A stretch of 64,000 nucleotides of DNA, from the NCBI GenBank assembly GCA_005883305.1, contig VBAC01000001.1, positions 1,922,001 through 1,986,000 on the forward strand, given 5' to 3'. The notes under the pieces are model-generated. The model had not been told where the DNA came from. It made no database searches and saw only the letters and a program-made list of their open reading frames with translations. The position numbers were made by a program, and so were the translations under genes. Below, piece by piece: positions 34,078 to 42,324 of this stretch. The DNA comes from Alphaproteobacteria bacterium. GTDB lineage: Bacteria; Pseudomonadota; Alphaproteobacteria; Sphingomonadales; Sphingomonadaceae. Numbering within the stretch: the first letter of the stretch is position 1; each line of letters opens with the position of its first letter.

Positions 34078-35220
34078 TTACCGCGAACCGCCGGTCGGGC
34101 CGCCGATGGCGATCGGCTGGCTGGCGCGGTTCTGCAGGGCGACGAAGGTGTTGCTCGACTGGAGGAAGGGCACGGGATTGACCGCGCGGCCGTCGATCCG
34201 GACCTCGTAGTGCAGGTGGCTGCCGGTCGAGCGGCCGGTCGAGCCCATCAGGCCGATCAGATCGCCGCGGTGGACGCGCTGGCCGGGCAAGGCGATCCGC
34301 TGCGAGAGGTGGCCGTAGCGGGTCTGGATGCCTTGGCCGTGGTCGATCTCGACCAGATTGCCGTAGCCGCCATTGTTCCATTCGGAGCGTCCGACGACGC
34401 CGTCTGCGGTCGCGTAGATCGGGGTGCCCATCGGGCCGGCGAGATCGATCCCGGCGTGCATCGCGGCGCGCCCGCGGAAGGGATCGGAGCGCACGCCGTA
34501 GCCCGAGGTGAAGTTGGCCGCGTTGTGGAGCGGCATCGCCGAGGGGATGGCCGCAACGCCCTGCTCGAGCTGGTCGAGCTGGCGCCAGGTGGTGAACAAT
34601 TCGCGGAAGCGCGGATCGCTGTTGTCGGAGGCGGCGACCGGCTCGTAGGGGCCGCCGACGGCGCCGCTGACCCGGTGGAAGCGGGCGGGATTGAAGCCGA
34701 GCCGCTTGAGCGCGCCGGCGGTCTCGCGATAGCGCTGGCGGGTCGCGGCCTGAACTCGACCGGCGAACTCCGCCTGCATGCCCTCGACCGCGCCGAAAGT
34801 CTCGGTCGCCTGCTGGACCGCGGGGTTGTCGGAGCGCGGCGCCGAGGCCGGGAGCATCGCCGCGAGCCGGCTGGCGTCTGCGCGGCCGGAAACCATAGCG
34901 GAGAGGAAGGCTTGGCGCTGCTCGAGCAAAGCGGCGCGCTGGGCGGTGGCGGCGCGGATCGCGTCCACGTCGTTCTGCATCTGGCTCAGGCGGCGCTCCA
35001 TCTGCGCCACGTCCCCGCGCATCGCATGGACCGCCTGGAAGGTCGCGAAAGCCGACCATGCGAGCAAAACAAAGGCCGCGAAAGCGGCCGCGAACTGGAT
35101 TCGAGCGCCGATCGTGAAACGGCGCAGGCTCTTGCCGTCGTGAAGGAAAATATCACGCGGCTTGAAGACATTACGGAACTTCGAAGTGAAGCCGGCGTTT
35201 GCTTTGGCGTACGTCGTCAT
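34078..35220 (-). CDS. M23 family metallopeptidase, membrane-anchored
   Basis: 380 residues from ATG 35220 (GGGG 6 nt upstream). One membrane helix (about 41-61), a coiled-coil of about 50 residues, then a LytM/M23 domain: HAGIDLAGPMG with the zinc His and Asp, YGHLSQ, and the HLHYEVR zinc motif. The domain contains all zinc ligands, so it may be an active murein endopeptidase rather than a degenerate amidase activator. Acts in the periplasm. Confidence 0.9.
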   Translation of the reverse strand: MTTYAKANAGFTSKFRNVFKPRDIFLHDGKSLRRFTIGARIQFAAAFAAFVLLAWSAFATFQAVHAMRGDVAQMERRLSQMQNDVDAIRAATAQRAALLEQRQAFLSAMVSGRADASRLAAMLPASAPRSDNPAVQQATETFGAVEGMQAEFAGRVQAATRQRYRETAGALKRLGFNPARFHRVSGAVGGPYEPVAASDNSDPRFRELFTTWRQLDQLEQGVAAIPSAMPLHNAANFTSGYGVRSDPFRGRAAMHAGIDLAGPMGTPIYATADGVVGRSEWNNGGYGNLVEIDHGQGIQTRYGHLSQRIALPGQRVHRGDLIGLMGSTGRSTGSHLHYEVRIDGRAVNPVPFLQSSNTFVALQNRASQPIAIGGPTGGSR

Positions 35221-35341
35221 CGTTTTCCCCGGTCGGCCCCTAAGGGCCGGCGCGACCACGCTTAAGGCGACCGCTTGAAAATTCTTGGCCTTCCGGCCGG
35301 CTTGCGCGTCGGATTGCCCCCCGACTGCTGACGGCAGAGTG

Positions 35342-36157
35342 TTAAACAACCTCTTGCCCGGCAACCCCTAGGTAGAATTCCCGGGACAGACCGGCTTCAC
35401 CCCGCGCCGAGTCGTTGAACGGTGGCTTAAGCATCCCGCGAAAGTGCGACCGAATCAGTTCTTGCCAGTAAGGGACCGGGTCGAATCCGCGAGCCTTGCA
35501 GCCGGATTTGAACCAGAAGGTGCCGGCCGCGACGTGGCGGATCTCATCGCGGTAGATGCGCGAAAGGATCGCCGCCGATCGGGCATCCCCGGCGCGCTCG
35601 AACGCCGCGACCGTCGCCGGCGTGACGTCGAGGCCCCGCGCCTCAAGCACCATCGGCACCACGGCGAGCCTGGCCAGCAGATCGTCGGCGGTCTGCGCGG
35701 CCGCCTCCCACAATCCGTCATGGGCGGGCAGCGCGCCGTAGCGGGCGCCGAGCGGGCGCAGGCGCCGGTCGAGCAGGGCGAAATGAATCGCTTCGTCGGC
35801 GCCGACGCCGATCCAGTCGTCGATGAACGCCCGCGGCTGGGCACTGCCGAACCGGCCGGCCATGTCGAAGGCGAGATCGATCGCCCCGAACTCGATATGG
35901 GCGAGCGCGTGGAGCATGGCGATTCGGCTGCGCTCCGATCCCGCCTTGCCCCGTTTGGGCATGCGCGATGGGGGCATGAGGACGGGCTCGGACGGCCGCG
36001 CCGGCCGGTCGGGCATCGCGACGTCGAAGCGATGCTCCAGCCGTCCGAGCCGCCATGCCCGCGCCGCGCCGCGCGCCGCCTTGATCTTGGCGCCCGGCTC
36101 GGCAGCGAGCAGCACCGCTCGGCAGGCTTCGGCGATCGTCGCCCCTTCCTTCTCCAT
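35342..36157 (-). CDS. DUF455 family ferritin-like protein
   Basis: 271 residues from ATG 36157. All-helical, with AIMLHALAHIEFGAIDLAFDMA and DDWIGVGADEAIHF giving Glu/His pairs (HxxE, ExxH) typical of a di-iron ferritin-like fold, and RDEIRHVAAGTFWF later. The family is DUF455 (also seen near tRNA-modification MiaE-like proteins); function unassigned. Starts 25 bp from divergent purT, so the two share a promoter region. Confidence 0.85.
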   Translation of the reverse strand: MEKEGATIAEACRAVLLAAEPGAKIKAARGAARAWRLGRLEHRFDVAMPDRPARPSEPVLMPPSRMPKRGKAGSERSRIAMLHALAHIEFGAIDLAFDMAGRFGSAQPRAFIDDWIGVGADEAIHFALLDRRLRPLGARYGALPAHDGLWEAAAQTADDLLARLAVVPMVLEARGLDVTPATVAAFERAGDARSAAILSRIYRDEIRHVAAGTFWFKSGCKARGFDPVPYWQELIRSHFRGMLKPPFNDSARGEAGLSREFYLGVAGQEVV

Positions 36158-36182
36158 GGCCCGCGCTGTACCGGCCGAAGCG

Positions 36183-37343
36183 ATGAGTTTCACCGCCAAA
36201 ATCCTGCTGCTCGGCTCCGGTGAGCTGGGACGCGAGTTCACCATCTCCGCCAAGCGCCTCGGCGCCTTCGTCGTCGCCTGCGATTCCTATGCCGGCGCTC
36301 CGGCGATGCAGATGGCGGACGCCTGCGAGGTCTTTCCGATGCTCGACGCCGCAGCTTTGAGGGCGGCGGTGGAGAAGCATCGCCCCGATTTCATCGTGCC
36401 GGAGATCGAGGCGATCCGGACCGAGGAGCTGGTCGCTCTCGAAGCCGAGGGCTGGCACGTCGTCCCCACCGCGCGAGCCGCGCAGATGACGATGAACCGC
36501 GACGCGATCCGCGCCTTGGCTGCGGAGACCTTGGGCCTTCGCACCTCGCGCTACCGTTTCGCCGAGAGCCTCGACGAAGTCGGCGAAGGCGCATGCCACA
36601 CGGGGCTCCCCTGCGTCATCAAGCCCGTCATGTCCTCCTCGGGCAAGGGGCAGTCGACCGTCAGGGACGAAGCCGAGCTGGAGGCGGCGTGGGACTATGC
36701 GGTCGCCAACATGCGCGGGGACCGGCCGCGGGTGATCGTCGAGGAATTCATAGCCTTCGATTACGAGATCACGCTGCTGACCGTGCGGACGGCCCACGGA
36801 ATCCTGTTTTGCCCACCGATCGGCCACCGCCAGGAGCTCGGCGACTATCGCGAGAGCTGGCAGCCGATGGAGATGTCGGAAGCCGCGCTGGTCCAGGCGC
36901 AGGACATGGCGCGCCGGATCGTCGACGACCTGGGCGGGCGCGGCGTGTTCGGAGTCGAATTCTTCATCGCCGGCGACGAGGCGATCTTCTCGGAACTGAG
37001 CCCGCGCCCGCACGACACCGGCATGGTCACCTCCGTCTCGCAGGAGCTGAGCGAGTTCGATCTCCACGCCCGCGCCGTGATGGGGCTGCCGATCCCGCCG
37101 ATCGCCCTCTACGGCCCTTCCGCCTCGGCCGTGATTCTGGCCGACCGGGAGAGCACCGCATTCCGTTACGAGGGGCTCGACGAGGCGCTGGCGCTCGGGG
37201 GCGACGTGCGCCTCTTCGCCAAGCCGGTGACCCGCAAGAACCGCCGCATGGGTGTGGCGCTGGCGCGCGGCGACAGCGTCGATCAGGCCAGGGAACGCGC
37301 CCGCGAAGCCGCGGCCTGCGTCAGGATCGTCTATTTGTCGTAG
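36183..37343 (+). CDS. purT: formate-dependent phosphoribosylglycinamide formyltransferase
   Basis: 386 residues from ATG 36183. ATP-grasp enzyme that formylates GAR using formate instead of formyl-folate. KILLLGSGELGREF at the N terminus, PVMSSSGKGQST as the ATP-grasp loop, VEFFIAGDEAIFSELSPRPHDTG with the metal-binding Glu residues. Overlaps the convergent next gene by 13 bp. The window thus has PurS, PurQ, PurC and PurT in three separate places. Confidence 0.95.
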   Translation: MSFTAKILLLGSGELGREFTISAKRLGAFVVACDSYAGAPAMQMADACEVFPMLDAAALRAAVEKHRPDFIVPEIEAIRTEELVALEAEGWHVVPTARAAQMTMNRDAIRALAAETLGLRTSRYRFAESLDEVGEGACHTGLPCVIKPVMSSSGKGQSTVRDEAELEAAWDYAVANMRGDRPRVIVEEFIAFDYEITLLTVRTAHGILFCPPIGHRQELGDYRESWQPMEMSEAALVQAQDMARRIVDDLGGRGVFGVEFFIAGDEAIFSELSPRPHDTGMVTSVSQELSEFDLHARAVMGLPIPPIALYGPSASAVILADRESTAFRYEGLDEALALGGDVRLFAKPVTRKNRRMGVALARGDSVDQARERAREAAACVRIVYLS

Positions 37344-37933
37344 ACCAGGACGGGGGCGGTGGTGAGCGCCGCCGCAGGCTGCGCGGCGACCCGAACCGGC
37401 GTGCGAGTCTCTTCCTGCGCGGCAGGCTGCGGCGCTGCCTCAGGCTTTTCCTCGATCGCGTAGCGCGCATAGCGCTCGACTTCGGGATTCTCGGCGGCCG
37501 GTGCGGCCGGCCATGGCTGCGCCGCCGGCGCCTCCACGATTTCCCATTGCGTTTCGGCCACGCGCTGTATGGGCGCGGGATCGGGCGCATAGGGATAATC
37601 CACCCGCGGCGTCGCATCGGCTGCCAGCGCCGCATTGCCCTGCGCCCAGCCATAAGCCTGCAGATAGGGAGAGACGATCGGGCCGGGCAGGTTGTTCGGA
37701 TCCAGCGCCGCGCCGCGGTCGCGCGGGTGGAGCGCCGGGCCCTGGAAGTAGAGCGGATCGATCTGGTTCACCGCGCCTTCGCCGAGCTGCACTCCGATCC
37801 CGACGGCCAGAGCGACCGCGCCAAGTCCGGACCACAGGATGGAATGTCCCAGCATGCGCGCCCAACGAGCGCGCGGCCTTCGCGTTCCGCGCCGCCGACC
37901 GCCGAGGCGTGACCGGAGGGCGCGGACGACCAT
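37331..37933 (-). CDS. hypothetical membrane-anchored protein
   Basis: 200 residues from ATG 37933 (GAGG at 5 nt). Very basic N terminus (RSRLGGRRRGTRRPRARWAR), one membrane helix (about 30-50, LWSGLGAVALAVGIGVQL), then an Ala/Pro/Glu-rich extracytoplasmic tail. No family recognised. It follows bcp by 7 bp in the same direction and so probably shares its transcript. Confidence 0.6.
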   Translation of the reverse strand: MVVRALRSRLGGRRRGTRRPRARWARMLGHSILWSGLGAVALAVGIGVQLGEGAVNQIDPLYFQGPALHPRDRGAALDPNNLPGPIVSPYLQAYGWAQGNAALAADATPRVDYPYAPDPAPIQRVAETQWEIVEAPAAQPWPAAPAAENPEVERYARYAIEEKPEAAPQPAAQEETRTPVRVAAQPAAALTTAPVLVYDK

Positions 37934-37940
37934 CGCTGCC

Positions 37941-38405
37941 TCAGGGAAGCTCGCGCGCCGCGGCCAAAACTTCCTCGGCGTGGCCCGGCACCTTCACCTT
38001 GCGCCAGACGCGCGCCACCGTGCCGTCGCGGTCGATCAGGAAGGTGTCGCGGCTGATGCCCATATATTTGCGGCCGTAGAGGCTCTTCTCCGCCCAGGTT
38101 CCGAACGACTCGCAGACGCTGCCGTCCGGATCGGTGGCGAGCTTGACCTTGAGATCGTATTTGCCGGTGAACTTGGCGTGGCTTTGCGGGCTGTCCTTGG
38201 AGACTCCGAGAATCCATGTTCCCGCTTTCTCGAACTCGGACGCGAGAGCCGTGAAATCCTGGGCCTCGCGGGTGCAGCCCGACGTGTCGTCCTTGGGGTA
38301 GAAATAGAGGACGAGCTTCTGGCCCCTGAAATCGGCCGGGCGCACCGGGGCGCCGTCCATTCCGGTCAGGCTCACGTCTGGAATCGGATCGCCTTCGCTC
38401 AGCAT
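37941..38405 (-). CDS. bcp: thioredoxin-dependent peroxiredoxin (Bcp/PrxQ)
   Basis: 154 residues. Reduces peroxides with thioredoxin. The peroxidatic Cys is in YPKDDTSGCTREAQDF and a second Cys follows in GSVCESFG, with the usual TDPDGSV and DTFLIDRDGTV strands. The spacing between the cysteines is wider than the CxxxxC of E. coli Bcp, so the resolving partner is unclear. The ATG overlaps the glnE stop (TGATG). Confidence 0.93.
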   Translation of the reverse strand: MLSEGDPIPDVSLTGMDGAPVRPADFRGQKLVLYFYPKDDTSGCTREAQDFTALASEFEKAGTWILGVSKDSPQSHAKFTGKYDLKVKLATDPDGSVCESFGTWAEKSLYGRKYMGISRDTFLIDRDGTVARVWRKVKVPGHAEEVLAAARELP

Positions 38406-41077
38406 CACACCGCCTTTGCCACCGCGCCCCACAGCTCGCTTACGCTTTGCCGCGCATCCTCGTGAGCCGCAAGCAGTTCCTCCCACCCGTCCATCCCGCA
38501 GGCGCGCGCCACCAGGTCGCGTGAGGCGGGCGCCGGCTCGGCCGAATCCGGAGCGACGAGGCGCAAGGTGACCAGCATTCGGGTCAGAAGCACATGCGCC
38601 GCGGCGATATCGGGCGCAACGAGCCCCTCGGCGGCCAGCGCCTCGATCGCCTCGCCCAGCCGGGGCGTCAGGCCCTTGCGGTGCACGAGCTGCAACGTGT
38701 GGACGGCGAATTCCAGATCGACCAGCCCGCCGGCGCCGAGCTTGATGTCGAAGGCCCCGCGCGGCGGCTTGTGGCGGGCGATCTCCAGCCGCATCTTCGC
38801 CGCGTCGGCCGCGACCTTGCCCGCCTCGCGTTCCATGGTCAGGACGCCTTGCGCGATCCTCGCCAGCTCCGCCCGGTCGGCGGAGGAGCCGTAGACCGGC
38901 CGGGCGCGGGCCAGCGCCATATGCTCGAAGGTCCAGGCCTTGGTCCGCTGATAATCGGCGAAGGTCTCGAGCGAAATGGCGATCAGCCCGTCGGTGCCCG
39001 AAGGCCGAAGCCTCGTATCGACCTCGTAGAGCGGCCCGGCGGCGGTCGGAACGCTGAGCGCGGCGCCGATCCTCGGCGCCAGGCGGTTGAAATAGTCGGT
39101 CGCGCGCAGCGGCTTGGGGCCGTCGGATTCGGCTTCGTGGCTGCCGCTGAACAGATAGATGAGGTCGAGGTCCGAGGCATGGGTCAAAGCGCCGCCGCCA
39201 AGCCGGCCGAGGCCGAGGATGACGAGCTCCGAACCCGGCACCTTCCCATGAGCATTCTCGAATTCGGCGACGGTCGCGGCGGCGAGCACCTGAAGCGCCG
39301 CCTCCGCGACCCGGGCATAGCCCTCGCCGACCTCGATCGGATCCGTCCGCCCCAAGACGAGCTGAGCGCCAAGCGCGAAGCGAGTCTCGTTGACCCGGCG
39401 TCGGACCCGGTCGAGCAGCATTTGATAATCCTCGCCGCGCCGGTCCGGCTGGCCGAAGCGCGCCGCCAGCTCCTCGACCGAGCCGGGCGGGTCGAACGCG
39501 CTCGCGTCGATCAGGCCGTCGAGCAGCTCCGGCCGCCGGCCGAGCTGCTCCGCGAGGGCCGGGGCATGGCTGAGGATCGCTGCGAGATGCTGGGTCAGCG
39601 CCGGCCGCGCCTCGAGTAGGCGGTAGAAATTGACCCCCGAGGGAAGACCCTCGACGATATCGTCGAAACGGTTGAGCGCGCGCATCGGATCGGGCGCCGC
39701 GCCCAGCGCCTGGATCAGCCCGGGAAGCATCGCCTCGAACGCCTGGATCGCCGCGGGCGCGCGCAGCGAACGGATCCGGCCCGAGCGCCATCCGTCGATT
39801 CGCAGGCGCGCCGAAGCCCGGTCGGCGAAGCCGGCGGCGCCGAGCTGCTCCTCGATCACCTGGGGATCGGCGGAAAGGCTCGCCGTGCTGCCGCCGCCGA
39901 GCGTGTCGTAGAGGGCGGCGACGCGCGACGTCGGAACGCGGAGCAGATCGAGCAGGGCGGCTCCGCCCTCCAGCCCGTGGAGCCTCGCGACATTGTCGAG
40001 CGCGTCGCTGCCGGCCGGCAGGACGTGCGTCTGGCGGTCGTCGACCATTTGCAGCCGGTGCTCGATCGTCCTCAGCAGCGGATAGGCCTCGCTCAAAAGC
40101 GCGGCGCTTTCACCGGCGACGAGGCCCCTTTTCTCCAGCGCCGCGAGAGCGTCGAGAGTTGCCGGAGTGCGCAGCTCGGGCTCGCGCCCGCCGTGGATCA
40201 ATTGATGGATCTGGATGAAGAACTCGACCTCGCGGATTCCCCCGCGGCCGCGCTTGAGGTCGTAGCCGGGGCCGAAGGCCTGGCCTTGCGCATAATGGTC
40301 CCGGATCCGGGCGCTGATCGCGCGGATCTCGCCGATCGCGCCGAAATCGAGCGAGCGGCGCCAGACGAAGGGGTGAATCGCCTCCAGGAAATAGCGGCCC
40401 ACGTCGGCATCCCCCGCGACCTGGCGGGCGCGGATGAACGCCGCCCGCTCCCAAGGCAGAGCGGCGGATTCGTAGTAGGAAATGCCCGCGTCGACCGGCA
40501 GCGCGATCGGAGTCACTTCGGGCGAAGGGCGCAGGCGCAGATCGACCCGGAAGGCGTAGCCGTCCTCCGTCCGCTTTTGCAGCAATTCCGTCAGGCGCTG
40601 GGCGATCCGCACGGCGGCCTGGTCCGCTTCCTCGCGGGGCTTTCTGGGCAGGGTCCTGGGATCGTAGAGGAAGAGGAGATCGACGTCGGACGAATAATTG
40701 AGCTCGCGCCCGCCGAGCTTGCCGAGACCGATTACCGCGAAGCCCGCCGGCGCCGCGTCGGGCGTCCGCTCGGCGATCGCCTGCCCAAGGGCGCGCGCGA
40801 TCAGCCGGTCGGCGAGGTCCGAGAGGTCGCCCGTGACCTGTTCGAGCGTGCACAGGCCGGCCAGGTCGCCGAGGCCGAGCGCCAGCGCGAAGGCCGTGCG
40901 CTCGCGCCTGATCGCGCGCCCGGCCTCCTCTGCGCGACCCTCGCTTCGAGCCAGATCGAGAGCGGCGCCGACGCCCCCGTTCGCGAGCGCATCGACGACC
41001 GGGCCGAATCGCGCCATCTCCTGGGCGAGGAACGGCGAATGCGCCCGGGCCCGCTCCATCGCCTTGTTAAGATTCAC
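38405..41077 (-). CDS. glnE: bifunctional glutamine synthetase adenylyltransferase/deadenylase
   Basis: 890 residues from GTG 41077 (884 from ATG 41059); the longer frame to 41251 is not conserved-looking and lacks a ribosome site. It adds and removes AMP on glutamine synthetase under nitrogen control. Two nucleotidyltransferase domains are visible with their metal pairs, one in NYSSDVDLLFLYDPR and one in THASDLDLIYLFSG, separated by helical regions, as in all GlnE. Overlaps bcp by 1 nt. Divergent from the NepR-like micro-gene. Confidence 0.93.
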   Translation of the reverse strand: MNLNKAMERARAHSPFLAQEMARFGPVVDALANGGVGAALDLARSEGRAEEAGRAIRRERTAFALALGLGDLAGLCTLEQVTGDLSDLADRLIARALGQAIAERTPDAAPAGFAVIGLGKLGGRELNYSSDVDLLFLYDPRTLPRKPREEADQAAVRIAQRLTELLQKRTEDGYAFRVDLRLRPSPEVTPIALPVDAGISYYESAALPWERAAFIRARQVAGDADVGRYFLEAIHPFVWRRSLDFGAIGEIRAISARIRDHYAQGQAFGPGYDLKRGRGGIREVEFFIQIHQLIHGGREPELRTPATLDALAALEKRGLVAGESAALLSEAYPLLRTIEHRLQMVDDRQTHVLPAGSDALDNVARLHGLEGGAALLDLLRVPTSRVAALYDTLGGGSTASLSADPQVIEEQLGAAGFADRASARLRIDGWRSGRIRSLRAPAAIQAFEAMLPGLIQALGAAPDPMRALNRFDDIVEGLPSGVNFYRLLEARPALTQHLAAILSHAPALAEQLGRRPELLDGLIDASAFDPPGSVEELAARFGQPDRRGEDYQMLLDRVRRRVNETRFALGAQLVLGRTDPIEVGEGYARVAEAALQVLAAATVAEFENAHGKVPGSELVILGLGRLGGGALTHASDLDLIYLFSGSHEAESDGPKPLRATDYFNRLAPRIGAALSVPTAAGPLYEVDTRLRPSGTDGLIAISLETFADYQRTKAWTFEHMALARARPVYGSSADRAELARIAQGVLTMEREAGKVAADAAKMRLEIARHKPPRGAFDIKLGAGGLVDLEFAVHTLQLVHRKGLTPRLGEAIEALAAEGLVAPDIAAAHVLLTRMLVTLRLVAPDSAEPAPASRDLVARACGMDGWEELLAAHEDARQSVSELWGAVAKAV

Positions 41078-41140
41078 GAAACCGATCGTCTCTCTCCGGC
41101 AACATCGGCCACCAATGACCGTTCGGCCTGCGCAATGTTT

Positions 41141-41165
41141 GCAACTGCGCGGGCCAACGCACGTT
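41141..41165 (+). promoter_or_regulatory. EcfG-type promoter, one mismatch (GCAAC-N16-CGTT)
   Basis: GCAAC at 41141-41145 and CGTT at 41162-41165, spaced exactly 16, against the EcfG consensus GGAAC-N16/17-CGTT. It points at the NepR-like gene, placing the start of transcription near 41172 and leaving a leader of about 24 nt. An 8-bp inverted repeat (GCAATGTT at 41132, AACATTGC at 41166) frames it. Confidence 0.5.
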
Positions 41166-41195
41166 AACATTGCTGTGAAGGAATGGAATTCGAGC

Positions 41196-41354
41196 ATGAA
41201 GGCCGGTGCCGACAACGCGACACGCCAATATGTGAAGGTGGCTCCGCCCACCGTTCACGCCGGCGTGGGCGATGCCCTGCGCCAGGCGTTCCGGATGGAC
41301 GGCGAGATGCGTTCGCTGACGGTCTTCGAACAGCTCCTCGCCCGCCTCGATTAG
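41196..41354 (+). CDS. NepR-like micro-protein, 52 residues
   Basis: From ATG 41196 (GTG 41175 also in frame); GAAGGA lies upstream. The last 29 residues, VGDALRQAFRMDGEMRSLTV followed by FEQLLARLD, align without gaps to the last 29 of the NepR at 43400-43603 (VG-ALR--Y/F at one end, LL-K/R-L at the other; 8 identities). It lacks the Pro-rich turn of NepR. It is convergent with ecfG, overlapping it by 4 bp, and has a near-consensus EcfG promoter. A second anti-sigma or a decoy for PhyR is a reasonable guess; unproven. Confidence 0.6.
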   Translation: MKAGADNATRQYVKVAPPTVHAGVGDALRQAFRMDGEMRSLTVFEQLLARLD

Positions 41355-42013
41355 GCTTCGGGGGCCTCGTCGATATCCGGGTCGCGGTCCCGGCTCAGCT
41401 CGTCGACCTCGCTCATGATCGATTGCAGCGCGGTCTGGTTGTCCGGCGTATGGTGCGACCGGCGCGAGGGCAACTTCCCTTCGCTAAGCAGCGCTTCGAG
41501 CGCCACCCGGCCGCGGGCGACCCGGCTCTTGATCGTCCCTACCGCGCAGCCGCAGATCTCGGCGGCTTCCTCATAGGCGAAGCCGCCCGCGCCGACGAGG
41601 ATCAGCGCCTCGCGCTGCGGCTGCGGCAGGTGGAGCAGGGCGCGCTGCATGTCGCCAAGCTCGATGTGGCGGTCCTGGCTGGCCGGGGCGGCGAGCAGCT
41701 TCGAGGCCGTCAGCTCGTCCCACTCGCCCTTGAACCGGGCCCGGCGCATCTGGCTGAGGAACAGGTTCCGGAGGATGATGAAGGTCCAGGCGCGCATGTT
41801 GGTCCCGGCCTGGAAGCGCTTGCGCGCCGCCCACGCCTTGAGCAGGGTTTCCTGTACCAGATCGTCGGCGAGATCGCGGCTGCCCGAAAGCGAGCGGCCG
41901 AACGCGCGCAAATGCGGAATGACCTGGCCAAGCTGCTGCTTGAACTCATCGTCGGGCAAAGGCGCCCAATCGCCGTCATTCGCCTGAACCTGTGCCGGCT
42001 GTTCGCCCGCCAT
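41351..42013 (-). CDS. ecfG: general stress response sigma factor EcfG
   Basis: 220 residues from ATG 42013 (GAGGGGC 7 nt upstream). Sigma-2 region DLADDLVQETLLKAWAARKR with TNMRAWTFIILRN, sigma-4 region LPQPQREALILVGAGGFAYE then CGCAVGTIKSRVARGR, the EcfG (ECF15) pattern. About 30 extra residues at each end. Kept inactive by NepR and released when phosphorylated PhyR binds NepR. Preceded by a 44-residue membrane protein gene and an exact EcfG promoter, so autoregulated. Confidence 0.93.
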   Translation of the reverse strand: MAGEQPAQVQANDGDWAPLPDDEFKQQLGQVIPHLRAFGRSLSGSRDLADDLVQETLLKAWAARKRFQAGTNMRAWTFIILRNLFLSQMRRARFKGEWDELTASKLLAAPASQDRHIELGDMQRALLHLPQPQREALILVGAGGFAYEEAAEICGCAVGTIKSRVARGRVALEALLSEGKLPSRRSHHTPDNQTALQSIMSEVDELSRDRDPDIDEAPEA

Positions 42014-42091
42014 CAAATGCCCCTCACGCTTCAATTTCGACGATCTACGGTTCCCGGACGGGTCCCGCCACAACCAAAGTCAAGACAAGGA

Positions 42092-42226
42092 TTATAGCCA
42101 GAAAAGCAGCAGCGCCCCGAAGATGACGACCACCAGCGCAATGCTCCACGCAAGGATGTAGCGCGTCATCCGGGGGGTCGAGCCGGCCCGTGCCTCCTCG
42201 GTATTGATATGCTCAGATCCGTCCAT
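42092..42226 (-). CDS. small membrane protein upstream of ecfG, 44 residues
   Basis: ATG 42226 with GGCGGA upstream. A hydrophilic N terminus (MDGSEHINTEEARAGSTPRM) precedes one membrane helix (YILAWSIALVVVIFGALLLF). It sits 78 bp before ecfG and directly behind the EcfG promoter at 42263-42287, so it is expected to be stress-induced together with the sigma factor. No known family; the size and topology invite comparison with small membrane regulators. Confidence 0.7.
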   Translation of the reverse strand: MDGSEHINTEEARAGSTPRMTRYILAWSIALVVVIFGALLLFWL

Positions 42227-42262
42227 TCCGCCGTCCGCCGGTTCCATTCGTTTCAGGCGGGC

Positions 42263-42287
42263 AACGCCCGCCCGCGGAACCGGTTCC
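42263..42287 (-). promoter_or_regulatory. EcfG promoter of the ecfG operon (exact GGAAC-N16-CGTT)
   Basis: On the minus strand GGAAC (42287-42283), 16 bp, CGTT (42266-42263). Exact consensus. Transcription would begin near 42255, about 30 nt before the 44-residue membrane protein gene, and run into ecfG. It lies in the gap after the phyR stop. Confidence 0.8.
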
Positions 42288-42324
42288 CTCCGGTCCGCGC
42301 CCGATGAAGCGCGGACCGGAGGGT

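Noticed and set aside
37864-37888. Minus-strand GGAAC-N16-CGTT, exact EcfG consensus
   Set aside because: It lies inside the basic N-terminal coding region of the gene at 37331-37933, which has its own ribosome site at 37933; use of this promoter would give a leaderless internal start. Likely chance in GC-rich sequence.
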